A DNA stretch of 64,000 nt from Salarias fasciatus (GCF_902148845.1 NC_043745.1:17797161-17861160), one strand, 5' to 3'; numbered from the stretch's first letter, positions 11,058 through 26,243 are shown. The notes: generated by a model from the letters alone, not told the origin. Numbers and translations: made by a program.

Positions 11058-12487
11058 GGCTGAGCAACTGGACAGAGTGGGATTTATCTGAGAGAGAAGT
11101 GAGACCCCTCAGACTCACGGTGGGACCAGACCAGGACCGGGACCTTTACGTCACGGGACCTGGTCCAGACAAGCCAGAGGGAGGGGACCGGGTGGGTGAC
11201 ACCCCGGTTCAGTTCTTGTCCCTCTGGTCCGGAATCTCTCGGACTTTTGCTGGTGCATGATGGGAGATATGCAAATCAGTTCAGTCGTTCGTCTCACGCT
11301 CCGCCGTGATGGCGCAGTATTCCAAGATGGCAGCCCGTGGCTCCACTCGAACGGAGACGGTTCATTTAACGGCAGTTTTAGAAGAAATGGATATCATGAA
11401 ACGGGCGCATAACAATGTGGACGTTTTCAAAGCTGTCGCGTGAAAGTCAATGGAGAAACAAAGAAGACAAGCACGCTGTTTACTTCTGGGAGAAGTTAGT
11501 ACGCCTCGGCCGCCCCCCGTCCAATCAGAGCGCTTTCCGGACTCCGGGTCAGGGACGACTTAATCCGTCATTTGTCCCATGTAAACACGAAGCTCATCGA
11601 TACAATTCACAATCGCTCAATTAAGAACAAACCTAGGGGTGGGCGGTATACACGGTATGAAACCGTATGCGATATAAATTTGACCCTCGGTAGGGATTTT
11701 GGGCATGCCGCCCAACCGCGATATCACATTACGTCCTGTGGGTGGCAGTAATGCAACTTTTTAGATGCCCGCTTCCCTGAAGAAGAAGTACACAACAACA
11801 GCGATGGCTCCTTCACGGAGGCAGCAACACCGTCCATTAACCTGTTAGTATCCTCCTAAACCGCCTTCATTACCTGTGAAACACCTTGAAATCCTCTGCG
11901 TTAGTGAACAACGTGAGCCGTGCAGCTCCTGCTGCCTTCAGGGACACTTCGTAAAAGTAGCCTGCTGATAGACGCTACCGGTGCCTCGGTCAGCTGTTAG
12001 CTTAGCTGTTTGCCACCGACGAACAGGGATCTGTCAAAAAAAAACTGGCACGACGCCAAATCAAGTTGCCGACCCTTGATCTGTAATCTGGACATGGGTG
12101 GGATTCAAAGTAACTTGACTTATGTTATTTAATAGTTTAAAAACTATTTCCTGCTTCCATGCTTTTACCATGTGCTATGGCAACCATTCAAAGACTGTTA
12201 TGCTGAAATGTATATATCAAATTATACCGTGATATATACTTTTTACCGTGCAAGTTTCAAATTATACCATGATATAAATTTCAGGCCATATCGCCCACCC
12301 CTAAATAAACCCACTTAGAATTCAAAACACCCATGTAACCACACTGGTTTTTACATTGTGAAGAAGTTGTTGAGATTCGAGTCTGCAGTCCCTCTTTCCT
12401 CTTGAGGCTTGGTGGTGCTGTTTGTGCTCTGATCGATAAAATGAGTGTTTGATGAAAACGTTCGGATTTCCATGAAAGTTAAAGTGA

Positions 12488-12530
12488 GGAACGCTTCACG
12501 AATTTGCGTGTCATCCTTGCGCCAGGGGCC

Positions 12531-12569
<39 letters not shown>

Positions 12570-12586
12570 CACGATCAAAGTCGCAC
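12488..12586 (-). ncRNA. U6: U6-like snRNA gene, copy 9
   Basis: Gene as copy 1; octamer spacer T. Confidence 0.85.
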
Positions 12587-14014
12587 GGCTGAGCAACTGG
12601 ACAGAGTGGGATTTATCTGAGAGAGAAGTGAGACCCCTCAGACTCACGGTGGGACCAGACCAGGACCGGGACCTTTACGTCACGGGACCTGGTCCAGACA
12701 AGCCAGAGGGAGGGGACCGGGTGGGTGACACCCCGGTTCAGTTCTTGTCCCTCTGGTCCGGAATCTCTCGGACTTTTGCTGGTGCATGATGGGAGATATG
12801 CAAATCAGTTCAGTCGTTCGTCTCACGCTCCGCCGTGATGGCGCAGTATTCCAAGATGGCAGCCCGTGGCTCCACTCGAACGGAGACGGTTCATTTAACG
12901 GCAGTTTTAGAAGAAATGGATATCATGAAACGGGCGCATAACAATGTGGACGTTTTCAAAGCTGTCACGTGAAAGTCAATGGAGAAACAAAGAAGACAAG
13001 CACGCTGTTTACTTCTGGGAGAAGTTAGTACGCCTCGGCCGCCCCCCGTCCAATCAGAGCGCTTTCCGGACTCCGGGTCAGGGACGACTTAATCCGTCAT
13101 TTGTCCCATGTAAACACGAAGCTCATCGATACAATTCACAATCGCTCAATTAAGAACAAACCTAGGGGTGGGCGGTATACACGGTATGAAACCGTATGCG
13201 ATATAAATTTGACCCTCGGTAGGGATTTTGGGCATGCCGCCCAACCGCGATATCACATTACGTCCTGTGGTGGCAGTAATGCAACTTTTTAGATGCCCGC
13301 TTCCCTGAAGAAGAAGTACACAACAACAGCGATGGCTCCTTCACGGAGGCAGCAACACCGTCCATTAACCTGTTAGTATCCTCCTAAACCGCCTTCATTA
13401 CCTGTGAAACACCTTGAAATCCTCTGCGTTAGTGAACAACGTGAGCCGTGCAGCTCCTGCTGCCTTCAGGGACACTTCGTAAAAGTAGCCTGCTGATAGA
13501 CGCTACCGGTGCCTCGGTCAGCTGTTAGCTTAGCTGTTTGCCACCGACGAACAGGGATCTGTCAAAAAAAACTGGCACGACGCCAAATCAAGTTGCCGAC
13601 CCTTGATCTGTAATCTGGACATGGGTGGGATTCAAAGTAACTTGACTTATGTTATTTAATAGTTTAAAAACTATTTCCTGCTTCCATGCTTTTACCATGT
13701 GCTATGGCAACCATTCAAAGACTGTTATGCTGAAATGTATATACCAAATTATACCGTGATATATACTTTTTACCGTGCAAGTTTCAAATTATACCATGAT
13801 ATAAATTTCAGGCCATATCGCCCACCCCTAAATAAACCCACTTAGAATTCAAAACACCCATGTAACCACACTGGTTTTTACATTGTGAAGAAGTTGTTGA
13901 GATTCGAGTCTGCAGTCCCTCTTTCCTCTTGAGGCTTGGTGGTGCTGTTTGTGCTCTGATCGATAAAATGAGTGTTTGATGAAAACGTTCGGATTTCCAT
14001 GAAAGTTAAAGTGA

Positions 14015-14057
14015 GGAAAGCTTCACGAATTTGCGTGTCATCCTTGCGCCAGGGGCC

Positions 14058-14096
<39 letters not shown>

Positions 14097-14113
14097 CACG
14101 ATCAAAGTCGCAC
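14015..14113 (-). ncRNA. U6: U6-like snRNA gene, copy 10
   Basis: The only copy in which I see a change inside the gene: GGAAAGC replaces GGAACGC on the plus strand near the RNA 3' end (about 14,019). Octamer spacer T. Confidence 0.85.
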
Positions 14114-15542
14114 GGCTGAGCAACTGGACAGAGTGGGATTTATCTGAGAGAGAAGTGAGACCCCTCAGACTCACGGTGGGACCAGACCAGGACCGGGACC
14201 TTTACGTCACGGGACCTGGTCCAGACAAGCCAGAGGGAGGGGACCGGGTGGGTGACACCCCGGTTCAGTTCTTGTCCCTCTGGTCCGGAATCTCTCGGAC
14301 TTTTGCTGGTGCATGATGGGAGATATGCAAATCAGTTCAGTCGTTCGTCTCACGCTCCGCCGTGATGGCGCAGTATTCCAAGATGGCAGCCCGTGTCTCC
14401 ACTCGAACGGAGACGGTTCATTTAACGGCAGTTTTAGAAGAAATGGATATCATGAAACGGGCGCATAACAATGTGGACGTTTTCAAAGCTGTCGCGTGAA
14501 AGTCAATGGAGAAACAAAGAAGACAAGCACGCTGTTTACTTCTGGGAGAAGTTAGTACGCCTCGGCCGCCCCCCGTCCAATCAGAGCGCTTTCCGGACTC
14601 CGGGTCAGGGACGACTTAATCCGTCATTTGTCCCATGTAAACACGAAGCTCATCGATACAATTCACAATCGCTCAATTAAGAACAAACCTAGGGGTGGGC
14701 GGTATACACGGTATGAAACCGTATGCGATATAAATTTGACCCTCGGTAGGGATTTTGGGCATGCCGCCCAACCGCGATATCACATTACGTCCTGTGGGTG
14801 GCAGTAATGCAACTTTTTAGATGCCCGCTTCCCTGAAGAAGAAGTACACAACAACAGCGATGGCTCCTTCACGGAGGCAGCAACACCGTCCATTAACCTG
14901 TTAGTATCCTCCTAAACCGCCTTCATTACCTGTGAAACACCTTGAAATCCTCTGCGTTAGTGAACAACGTGAGCCGTGCAGCTCCTGCTGCCTTCAGGGA
15001 CACTTCGTAAAAGTAGCCTGCTGATAGACGCTACCGGTGCCTCGGTCAGCTGTTAGCTTAGCTGTTTGCCACCGACGAACAGGGATCTGTCAAAAAAAAC
15101 TGGCACGACGCCAAATCAAGTTGCCGACCCTTGATCTGTAATCTGGACATGGGTGGGATTCAAAGTAACTTGACTTATGTTATTTAATAGTTTAAAAACT
15201 ATTTCCTGCTTCCATGCTTTTACCATGTGCTATGGCAACCATTCAAAGACTGTTATGCTGAAATGTATATACCAAATTATACCGTGATATATACTTTTTA
15301 CCGTGCAAGTTTCAAATTATACCATGATATAAATTTCAGGCCATATCGCCCACCCCTAAATAAACCCACTTAGAATTCAAAACACCCATGTAACCACACT
15401 GGTTTTTACATTGTGAAGAAGTTGTTGAGATTCGAGTCTGCAGTCCCTCTTTCCTCTTGAGGCTTGGTGGTGCTGTTTGTGCTCTGATCGATAAAATGAG
15501 TGTTTGATGAAAACGTTCGGATTTCCATGAAAGTTAAAGTGA

Positions 15543-15585
15543 GGAACGCTTCACGAATTTGCGTGTCATCCTTGCGCCAGGGGCC

Positions 15586-15624
<39 letters not shown>

Positions 15625-15641
15625 CACGATCAAAGTCGCAC
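15543..15641 (-). ncRNA. U6: U6-like snRNA gene, copy 11
   Basis: Gene as copy 1; octamer spacer T. Confidence 0.85.
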
Positions 15642-17071
15642 GGCTGAGCAACTGGACAGAGTGGGATTTATCTGAGAGAGAAGTGAGACCCCTCAGACTC
15701 ACGGTGGGACCAGACCAGGACCGGGACCTTTACGTCACGGGACCTGGTCCAGACAAGCCAGAGGGAGGGGACCGGGTGGGTGACACCCCGGTTCAGTTCT
15801 TGTCCCTCTGGTCCGGAATCTCTCGGACTTTTGCTGGTGCATGATGGGAGATATGCAAATCAGTTCAGTCGTTCGTCTCACGCTCCGCCGTGATGGCGCA
15901 GTATTCCAAGATGGCAGCCCGTGGCTCCACTCGAACGGAGACGGTTCATTTAACGGCAGTTTTAGAAGAAATGGATATCATGAAACGGGCGCATAACAAT
16001 GTGGACGTTTTCAAAGCTGTCGCGTGAAAGTCAATGGAGAAACAAAGAAGACAAGCACGCTGTTTACTTCTGGGAGAAGTTAGTACGCCTCGGCCGCCCC
16101 CCGTCCAATCAGAGCGCTTTCCGGACTCCGGGTCAGGGACGACTTAATCCGTCATTTGTCCCATGTAAACACGAAGCTCATCGATACAATTCACAATCGC
16201 TCAATTAAGAACAAACCTAGGGGTGGGCGGTATACACGGTATGAAACCGTATGCGATATAAATTTGACCCTCGGTAGGGATTTTGGGCATGCCGCCCAAC
16301 CGCGATATCACATTACGTCCTGTGGGTGGCAGTAATGCAACTTTTTAGATGCCCGCTTCCCTGAAGAAGAAGTACACAACAACAGCGATGGCTCCTTCAC
16401 GGAGGCAGCAACACCGTCCATTAACCTGTTAGTATCCTCCTAAACCGCCTTCATTACCTGTGAAACACCTTGAAATCCTCTGCGTTAGTGAACAACGTGA
16501 GCCGTGCAGCTCCTGCTGCCTTCAGGGACACTTCGTAAAAGTAGCCTGCTGATAGACGCTACCGGTGCCTCGGTCAGCTGTTAGCTTAGCTGTTTGCCAC
16601 CGACGAACAGGGATCTGTCAAAAAAAACCTGGCACGACGCCAAATCAAGTTGCCGACCCTTGATCTGTAATCTGGACATGGGTGGGATTCAAAGTAACTT
16701 GACTTATGTTATTTAATAGTTTAAAAACTATTTCCTGCTTCCATGCTTTTACCATGTGCTATGGCAACCATTCAAAGACTGTTATGCTGAAATGTATATA
16801 TCAAATTATACCGTGATATATACTTTTTACCGTGCAAGTTTCAAATTATACCATGATATAAATTTCAGGCCATATCGCCCACCCCTAAATAAACCCACTT
16901 AGAATTCAAAACACCCATGTAACCACACTGGTTTTTACATTGTGAAGAAGTTGTTGAGATTCGAGTCTGCAGTCCCTCTTTCCTCTTGAGGCTTGGTGGT
17001 GCTGTTTGTGCTCTGATCGATAAAATGAGTGTTTGATGAAAACGTTCGGATTTCCATGAAAGTTAAAGTGA

Positions 17072-17114
17072 GGAACGCTTCACGAATTTGCGTGTCATCC
17101 TTGCGCCAGGGGCC

Positions 17115-17153
<39 letters not shown>

Positions 17154-17170
17154 CACGATCAAAGTCGCAC
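17072..17170 (-). ncRNA. U6: U6-like snRNA gene, copy 12
   Basis: Gene as copy 1; octamer spacer T. Confidence 0.85.
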
Positions 17171-18600
17171 GGCTGAGCAACTGGACAGAGTGGGATTTAT
17201 CTGAGAGAGAAGTGAGACCCCTCAGACTCACGGTGGGACCAGACCAGGACCGGGACCTTTACGTCACGGGACCTGGTCCAGACAAGCCAGAGGGAGGGGA
17301 CCGGGTGGGTGACACCCCGGTTCAGTTCTTGTCCCTCTGGTCCGGAATCTCTCGGACTTTTGCTGGTGCATGATGGGAGATATGCAAATCAGTTCAGTCG
17401 TTCGTCTCACGCTCCGCCGTGATGGCGCAGTATTCCAAGATGGCAGCCCGTGGCTCCACTCGAACGGAGACGGTTCATTTAACGGCAGTTTTAGAAGAAA
17501 TGGATATCATGAAACGGGCGCATAACAATGTGGACGTTTTCAAAGCTGTCGCGTGAAAGTCAATGGAGAAACAAAGAAGACAAGCACGCTGTTTACTTCT
17601 GGGAGAAGTTAGTACGCCTCGGCCGCCCCCCGTCCAATCAGAGCGCTTTCCGGACTCCGGGTCAGGGACGACTTAATCCGTCATTTGTCCCATGTAAACA
17701 CGAAGCTCATCGATACAATTCACAATCGCTCAATTAAGAACAAACCTAGGGGTGGGCGGTATACACGGTATGAAACCGTATGCGATATAAATTTGACCCT
17801 CGGTAGGGATTTTGGGCATGCCGCCCAACCGCGATATCACATTACGTCCTGTGGGTGGCAGTAATGCAACTTTTTAGATGCCCGCTTCCCTGAAGAAGAA
17901 GTACACAACAACAGCGATGGCTCCTTCACGGAGGCAGCAACACCGTCCATTAACCTGTTAGTATCCTCCTAAACCGCCTTCATTACCTGTGAAACACCTT
18001 GAAATCCTCTGCGTTAGTGAACAACGTGAGCCGTGCAGCTCCTGCTGCCTTCAGGGACACTTCGTAAAAGTAGCCTGCTGATAGACGCTACCGGTGCCTC
18101 GGTCAGCTGTTAGCTTAGCTGTTTGCCACCGACGAACAGGGATCTGTCAAAAAAAAACTGGCACGACGCCAAATCAAGTTGCCGACCCTTGATCTGTAAT
18201 CTGGACATGGGTGGGATTCAAAGTAACTTGACTTATGTTATTTAATAGTTTAAAAACTATTTCCTGCTTCCATGCTTTTACCATGTGCTATGGCAACCAT
18301 TCAAAGACTGTTATGCTGAAATGTATATATCAAATTATACCGTGATATATACTTTTTACCGTGCAAGTTTCAAATTATACCATGATATAAATTTCAGGCC
18401 ATATCGCCCACCCCTAAATAAACCCACTTAGAATTCAAAACACCCATGTAACCACACTGGTTTTTACATTGTGAAGAAGTTGTTGAGATTCGAGTCTGCA
18501 GTCCCTCTTTCCTCTTGAGGCTTGGTGGTGCTGTTTGTGCTCTGATCGATAAAATGAGTGTTTGATGAAAACGTTCGGATTTCCATGAAAGTTAAAGTGA

Positions 18601-18643
18601 GGAACGCTTCACGAATTTGCGTGTCATCCTTGCGCCAGGGGCC

Positions 18644-18682
<39 letters not shown>

Positions 18683-18699
18683 CACGATCAAAGTCGCAC
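18601..18699 (-). ncRNA. U6: U6-like snRNA gene, copy 13
   Basis: Gene as copy 1; octamer spacer T. Last unit of the left block with a uniform spacer. Confidence 0.85.
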
Positions 18700-20129
18700 G
18701 GCTGAGCAACTGGACAGAGTGGGATTTATCTGAGAGAGAAGTGAGACCCCTCAGACTCACGGTGGGACCAGACCAGGACCGGGACCTTTACGTCACGGGA
18801 CCTGGTCCAGACAAGCCAGAGGGAGGGGACCGGGTGGGTGACACCCCGGTTCAGTTCTTGTCCCTCTGGTCCGGAATCTCTCGGACTTTTGCTGGTGCAT
18901 GATGGGAGATATGCAAATCAGTTCAGTCGTTCGTCTCACGCTCCGCCGTGATGGCGCAGTATTCCAAGATGGCAGCCCGTGGCTCCACTCGAACGGAGAC
19001 GGTTCATTTAACGGCAGTTTTAGAAGAAATGGATATCATGAAACGGGCGCATAACAATGTGGACGTTTTCAAAGCTGTCGCGTGAAAGTCAATGGAGAAA
19101 CAAAGAAGACAAGCACGCTGTTTACTTCTGGGAGAAGTTAGTACGCCTCGGCCGCCCCCCGTCCAATCAGAGCGCTTTCCGGACTCCGGGTCAGGGACGA
19201 CTTAATCCGTCATTTGTCCCATGTAAACACGAAGCTCATCGATACAATTCACAATCGCTCAATTAAGAACAAACCTAGGGGTGGGCGGTATACACGGTAT
19301 GAAACCGTATGCGATATAAATTTGACCCTCGGTAGGGATTTTGGGCATGCCGCCCAACCGCGATATCACATTACGTCCTGTGGGTGGCAGTAATGCAACT
19401 TTTTAGATGCCCGCTTCCCTGAAGAAGAAGTACACAACAACAGCGATGGCTCCTTCACGGAGGCAGCAACACCGTCCATTAACCTGTTAGTATCCTCCTA
19501 AACCGCCTTCATTACCTGTGAAACACCTTGAAATCCTCTGCGTTAGTGAACAACGTGAGCCGTGCAGCTCCTGCTGCCTTCAGGGACACTTCGTAAAAGT
19601 AGCCTGCTGATAGACGCTACCGGTGCCTCGGTCAGCTGTTAGCTTAGCTGTTTGCCACCGACGAACAGGGATCTGTCAAAAAAAAACTGGCACGACGCCA
19701 AATCAAGTTGCCGACCCTTGATCTGTAATCTGGACATGGGTGGGATTCAAAGTAACTTGACTTATGTTATTTAATAGTTTAAAAACTATTTCCTGCTTCC
19801 ATGCTTTTACCATGTGCTATGGCAACCATTCAAAGACTGTTATGCTGAAATGTATATATCAAATTATACCGTGATATATACTTTTTACCGTGCAAGTTTC
19901 AAATTATACCATGATATAAATTTCAGGCCATATCGCCCACCCCTAAATAAACCCACTTAGAATTCAAAACACCCATGTAACCACACTGGTTTTTACATTG
20001 TGAAGAAGTTGTTGAGATTCGAGTCTGCAGTCCCTCTTTCCTCTTGAGGCTTGGTGGTGCTGTTTGTGCTCTGATCGATAAAATGAGTGTTTGATGAAAA
20101 CGTTCGGATTTCCATGAAAGTTAAAGTGA

Positions 20130-20172
20130 GGAACGCTTCACGAATTTGCGTGTCATCCTTGCGCCAGGGGCC

Positions 20173-20211
<39 letters not shown>

Positions 20212-20228
20212 CACGATCAAAGTCGCAC
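20130..20228 (-). ncRNA. U6: U6-like snRNA gene, copy 14
   Basis: Gene as copy 1. First unit with octamer spacer AA. Confidence 0.85.
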
Positions 20229-21658
20229 GGCTGAGCAACTGGACAGAGTGGGATTTATCTGAGAGAGAAGTGAGACCCCTCAGACTCACGGTGGGACCAG
20301 ACCAGGACCGGGACCTTTACGTCACGGGACCTGGTCCAGACAAGCCAGAGGGAGGGGACCGGGTGGGTGACACCCCGGTTCAGTTCTTGTCCCTCTGGTC
20401 CGGAATCTCTCGGACTTTTGCTGGTGCATGATGGGAGAAAATGCAAATCAGTTCAGTCGTTCGTCTCACGCTCCGCCGTGATGGCGCAGTATTCCAAGAT
20501 GGCAGCCCGTGGCTCCACTCGAACGGAGACGGTTCATTTAACGGCAGTTTTAGAAGAAATGGATATCATGAAACGGGCGCATAACAATGTGGACGTTTTC
20601 AAAGCTGTCGCGTGAAAGTCAATGGAGAAACAAAGAAGACAAGCACGCTGTTTACTTCTGGGAGAAGTTAGTACGCCTCGGCCGCCCCCCGTCCAATCAG
20701 AGCGCTTTCCGGACTCCGGGTCAGGGACGACTTAATCCGTCATTTGTCCCATGTAAACACGAAGCTCATCGATACAATTCACAATCGCTCAATTAAGAAC
20801 AAACCTAGGGGTGGGCGGTATACACGGTATGAAACCGTATGCGATATAAATTTGACCCTCGGTAGGGATTTTGGGCATGCCGCCCAACCGCGATATCACA
20901 TTACGTCCTGTGGGTGGCAGTAATGCAACTTTTTAGATGCCCGCTTCCCTGAAGAAGAAGTACACAACAACAGTGATGGCTCCTTCACGGAGGCAGCAAC
21001 ACCGTCCATTAACCTGTTAGTATCCTCCTAAACCGCCTTCATTACCTGTGAAACACCTTGAAATCCTCTGCGTTAGTGAACAACGTGAGCCGTGCAGCTC
21101 CTGCTGCCTTCAGGGACACTTCGTAAAAGTAGCCTGCTGATAGACGCTACCGGTGCCTCGGTCAGCTGTTAGCTTAGCTGTTTGCCACCGACGAACAGGG
21201 ATCTGTCAAAAAAAACTGGCACGACGCCAAATCAAGTTGCCGACCCTTGATCTGTAATCTGGACATGGGTGGGATTCAAAGTAACTTGACTTATGTTATT
21301 TAATAGTTTAAAAACTATTTCCTGCTTCCATGCTTTTACCATGTGCTATGGCAACCATTCAAAGACTGTTATGCTGAAATGTATATATCAAATTATACCG
21401 TGATATATACTTTTTACCGTGCAAGTTTGAAATTATACCATGATATAAATTTCAGGCCATATCGCCCACCCCTAAATAAACCCACTTAGAATTCAAAACA
21501 CCCATGTAACCACACTGGTTTTTACATTGTGAAGAAGTTGTTGAGATTCGAGTCTGCAGTCCCTCTTTCCTCTTGAGGCTTGGTGGTGCTGTTTGTGCTC
21601 TGATCGATAAAATGAGTGTTTGATGAAAACGTTCGGATTTCCATGAAAGTTAAAGTGA

Positions 21659-21701
21659 GGAACGCTTCACGAATTTGCGTGTCATCCTTGCGCCAGGGGC
21701 C

Positions 21702-21740
<39 letters not shown>

Positions 21741-21757
21741 CACGATCAAAGTCGCAC
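21659..21757 (-). ncRNA. U6: U6-like snRNA gene, copy 15
   Basis: Gene as copy 1; octamer spacer T, surrounded by units of other types. Confidence 0.85.
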
Positions 21758-23186
21758 GGCTGAGCAACTGGACAGAGTGGGATTTATCTGAGAGAGAAGT
21801 GAGACCCCTCAGACTCACGGTGGGACCAGACCAGGACCGGGACCTTTACGTCACGGGACCTGGTCCAGACAAGCCAGAGGGAGGGGACCGGGTGGGTGAC
21901 ACCCCGGTTCAGTTCTTGTCCCTCTGGTCCGGAATCTCTCGGACTTTTGCTGGTGCATGATGGGAGATATGCAAATCAGTTCAGTCGTTCGTCTCACGCT
22001 CCGCCGTGATGGCGCAGTATTCCAAGATGGCAGCCCGTGGCTCCACTCGAACGGAGACGGTTCATTTAACGGCAGTTTTAGAAGAAATGGATATCATGAA
22101 ACGGGCGCATAACAATGTGGACGTTTTCAAAGCTGTCGCGTGAAAGTCAATGGAGAAACAAAGAAGACAAGCACGCTGTTTACTTCTGGGAGAAGTTAGT
22201 ACGCCTCGGCCGCCCCCCGTCCAATCAGAGCGCTTTCCGGACTCCGGGTCAGGGACGACTTAATCCGTCATTTGTCCCATGTAAACACGAAGCTCATCGA
22301 TACAATTCACAATCGCTCAATTAAGAACAAACCTAGGGGTGGGCGGTATACACGGTATGAAACCGTATGCGATATAAATTTGACCCTCGGTAGGGATTTT
22401 GGGCATGCCGCCCAACCGCGATATCACATTACGTCCTGTGGGTGGCAGTAATGCAACTTTTTAGATGCCCGCTTCCCTGAAGAAGAAGTACACAACAACA
22501 GCGATGGCTCCTTCACGGAGGCAGCAACACCGTCCATTAACCTGTTAGTATCCTCCTAAACCGCCTTCATTACCTGTGAAACACCTTGAAATCCTCTGCG
22601 TTAGTGAACAACGTGAGCCGTGCAGCTCCTGCTGCCTTCAGGGACACTTCGTAAAAGTAGCCTGCTGATAGACGCTACCGGTGCCTCGGTCAGCTGTTAG
22701 CTTAGCTGTTTGCCACCGACGAACAGGGATCTGTCAAAAAAAACTGGCACGACGCCAAATCAAGTTGCCGACCCTTGATCTGTAATCTGGACATGGGTGG
22801 GATTCAAAGTAACTTGACTTATGTTATTTAATAGTTTAAAAACTATTTCCTGCTTCCATGCTTTTACCATGTGCTATGGCAACCATTCAAAGACTGTTAT
22901 GCTGAAATGTATAAATCAAATTATACCGTGATATATACTTTTTACCGTGCAAGTTTCAAATTATACCATGATATAAATTTCAGGCCATATCGCCCACCCC
23001 TAAATAAACCCACTTAGAATTCAAAACACCCATGTAACCACACTGGTTTTTACATTGTGAAGAAGTTGTTGAGATTCGAGTCTGCAGTCCCTCTTTCCTC
23101 TTGAGGCTTGGTGGTGCTGTTTGTGCTCTGATCGATAAAATGAGTGTTTGATGAAAACGTTCGGATTTCCATGAAAGTTAAAGTGA

Positions 23187-23229
23187 GGAACGCTTCACGA
23201 ATTTGCGTGTCATCCTTGCGCCAGGGGCC

Positions 23230-23268
<39 letters not shown>

Positions 23269-23285
23269 CACGATCAAAGTCGCAC
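23187..23285 (-). ncRNA. U6: U6-like snRNA gene, copy 16
   Basis: Gene as copy 1; octamer spacer A. The base just upstream of +1 (23,286) is A instead of G on the plus strand. Confidence 0.85.
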
Positions 23286-24714
23286 AGCTGAGCAACTGGA
23301 CAGAGTGGGATTTATCTGAGAGAGAAGTGAGACCCCTCAGACTCACGGTGGGACCAGACCAGGACCGGGACCTTTACGTCACGGGACCTGGTCCAGACAA
23401 GCCAGAGGGAGGGGACCGGGTGGGTGACACCCCGGTTCAGTTCTTGTCCCTCTGGTCCGGAATCTCTCGGACTTTTGCTGGTGCATGATGGGAGAAATGC
23501 AAATCAGTTCAGTCGTTCGTCTCACGCTCCGCCGTGATGGCGCAGTATTCCAAGATGGCAGCCCGTGGCTCCACTCGAACGGAGACGGTTCATTTAACGG
23601 CAGTTTTAGAAGAAATGGATATCATGAAACGGGCGCATAACAATGTGGACGTTTTCAAAGCTGTCGCGTGAAAGTCAATGGAGAAACAAAGAAGACAAGC
23701 ACGCTGTTTACTTCTGGGAGAAGTTAGTACGCCTCGGCCGCCCCCCGTCCAATCAGAGCGCTTTCCGGACTCCGGGTCAGGGACGACTTAATCCGTCATT
23801 TGTCCCATGTAAACACGAAGCTCATCGATACAATTCACAATCGCTCAATTAAGAACAAACCTAGGGGTGGGCGGTATACACGGTATGAAACCGTATGCGA
23901 TATAAATTTGACCCTCGGTAGGGATTTTGGGCATGCCGCCCAACCGCGATATCACATTACGTCCTGTGGGTGGCAGTAATGCAACTTTTTAGATGCCCGC
24001 TTCCCTGAAGAAGAAGTACACAACAACAGCGATGGCTCCTTCACGGAGGCAGCAACACCGTCCATTAACCTGTTAGTATCCTCCTAAACCGCCTTCATTA
24101 CCTGTGAAACACCTTGAAATCCTCTGCGTTAGTGAACAACGTGAGCCGTGCAGCTCCTGCTGCCTTCAGGGACACTTCGTAAAAGTAGCCTGCTGATAGA
24201 CGCTACCGGTGCCTCGGTCAGCTGTTAGCTTAGCTGTTTGCCACCGACGAACAGGGATCTGTCAAAAAAAACTGGCACGACGCCAAATCAAGTTGCCGAC
24301 CCTTGATCTGTAATCTGGACATGGGTGGGATTCAAAGTAACTTGACTTATGTTATTTAATAGTTTAAAAACTATTTCCTGCTTCCATGCTTTTACCATGT
24401 GCTATGGCAACCATTCAAAGACTGTTATGCTGAAATGTATATATCAAATTATACCGTGATATATACTTTTTACCGTGCAAGTTTGAAATTATACCATGAT
24501 ATAAATTTCAGGCCATATCGCCCACCCCTAAATAAACCCACTTAGAATTCAAAACACCCATGTAACCACACTGGTTTTTACATTGTGAAGAAGTTGTTGA
24601 GATTCGAGTCTGCAGTCCCTCTTTCCTCTTGAGGCTTGGTGGTGCTGTTTGTGCTCTGATCGATAAAATGAGTGTTTGATGAAAACGTTCGGATTTCCAT
24701 GAAAGTTAAAGTGA

Positions 24715-24757
24715 GGAACGCTTCACGAATTTGCGTGTCATCCTTGCGCCAGGGGCC

Positions 24758-24796
<39 letters not shown>

Positions 24797-24813
24797 CACG
24801 ATCAAAGTCGCAC
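24715..24813 (-). ncRNA. U6: U6-like snRNA gene, copy 17
   Basis: Gene as copy 1; octamer spacer AA. Confidence 0.85.
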
Positions 24814-26243
24814 GGCTGAGCAACTGGACAGAGTGGGATTTATCTGAGAGAGAAGTGAGACCCCTCAGACTCACGGTGGGACCAGACCAGGACCGGGACC
24901 TTTACGTCACGGGACCTGGTCCAGACAAGCCAGAGGGAGGGGACCGGGTGGGTGACACCCCGGTTCAGTTCTTGTCCCTCTGGTCCGGAATCTCTCGGAC
25001 TTTTGCTGGTGCATGATGGGAGAAAATGCAAATCAGTTCAGTCGTTCGTCTCACGCTCCGCCGTGATGGCGCAGTATTCCAAGATGGCAGCCCGTGGCTC
25101 CACTCGAACGGAGACGGTTCATTTAACGGCAGTTTTAGAAGAAATGGATATCATGAAACGGGCGCATAACAATGTGGACGTTTTCAAAGCTGTCGCGTGA
25201 AAGTCAATGGAGAAACAAAGAAGACAAGCACGCTGTTTACTTCTGGGAGAAGTTAGTACGCCTCGGCCGCCCCCCGTCCAATCAGAGCGCTTTCCGGACT
25301 CCGGGTCAGGGACGACTTAATCCGTCATTTGTCCCATGTAAACACGAAGCTCATCGATACAATTCACAATCGCTCAATTAAGAACAAACCTAGGGGTGGG
25401 CGGTATACACGGTATGAAACCGTATGCGATATAAATTTGACCCTCGGTAGGGATTTTGGGCATGCCGCCCAACCGCGATATCACATTACGTCCTGTGGGT
25501 GGCAGTAATGCAACTTTTTAGATGCCCGCTTCCCTGAAGAAGAAGTACACAACAACAGCGATGGCTCCTTCACGGAGGCAGCAACACCGTCCATTAACCT
25601 GTTAGTATCCTCCTAAACCGCCTTCATTACCTGTGAAACACCTTGAAATCCTCTGCGTTAGTGAACAACGTGAGCCGTGCAGCTCCTGCTGCCTTCAGGG
25701 ACACTTCGTAAAAGTAGCCTGCTGATAGACGCTACCGGTGCCTCGGTCAGCTGTTAGCTTAGCTGTTTGCCACCGACGAACAGGGATCTGTCAAAAAAAA
25801 CTGGCACGACGCCAAATCAAGTTGCCGACCCTTGATCTGTAATCTGGACATGGGTGGGATTCAAAGTAACTTGACTTATGTTATTTAATAGTTTAAAAAC
25901 TATTTCCTGCTTCCATGCTTTTACCATGTGCTATGGCAACCATTCAAAGACTGTTATGCTGAAATGTATATATCAAATTATACCGTGATATATACTTTTT
26001 ACCGTGCAAGTTTCAAATTATACCATGATATAAATTTCAGGCCATATCGCCCACCCCTAAATAAACCCACTTAGAATTCAAAACACCCATGTAACCACAC
26101 TGGTTTTTACATTGTGAAGAAGTTGTTGAGATTCGAGTCTGCAGTCCCTCTTTCCTCTTGAGGCTTGGTGGTGCTGTTTGTGCTCTGATCGATAAAATGA
26201 GTGTTTGATGAAAACGTTCGGATTTCCATGAAAGTTAAAGTGA

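Noticed and set aside
20255-20446. 63-codon minus-strand frame starting MHFLPSCTSK and an 82-codon plus-strand frame in some units
   Set aside because: Both appear or vanish with the 1-2 bp octamer spacer. They overlap the U6 promoter on opposite strands.
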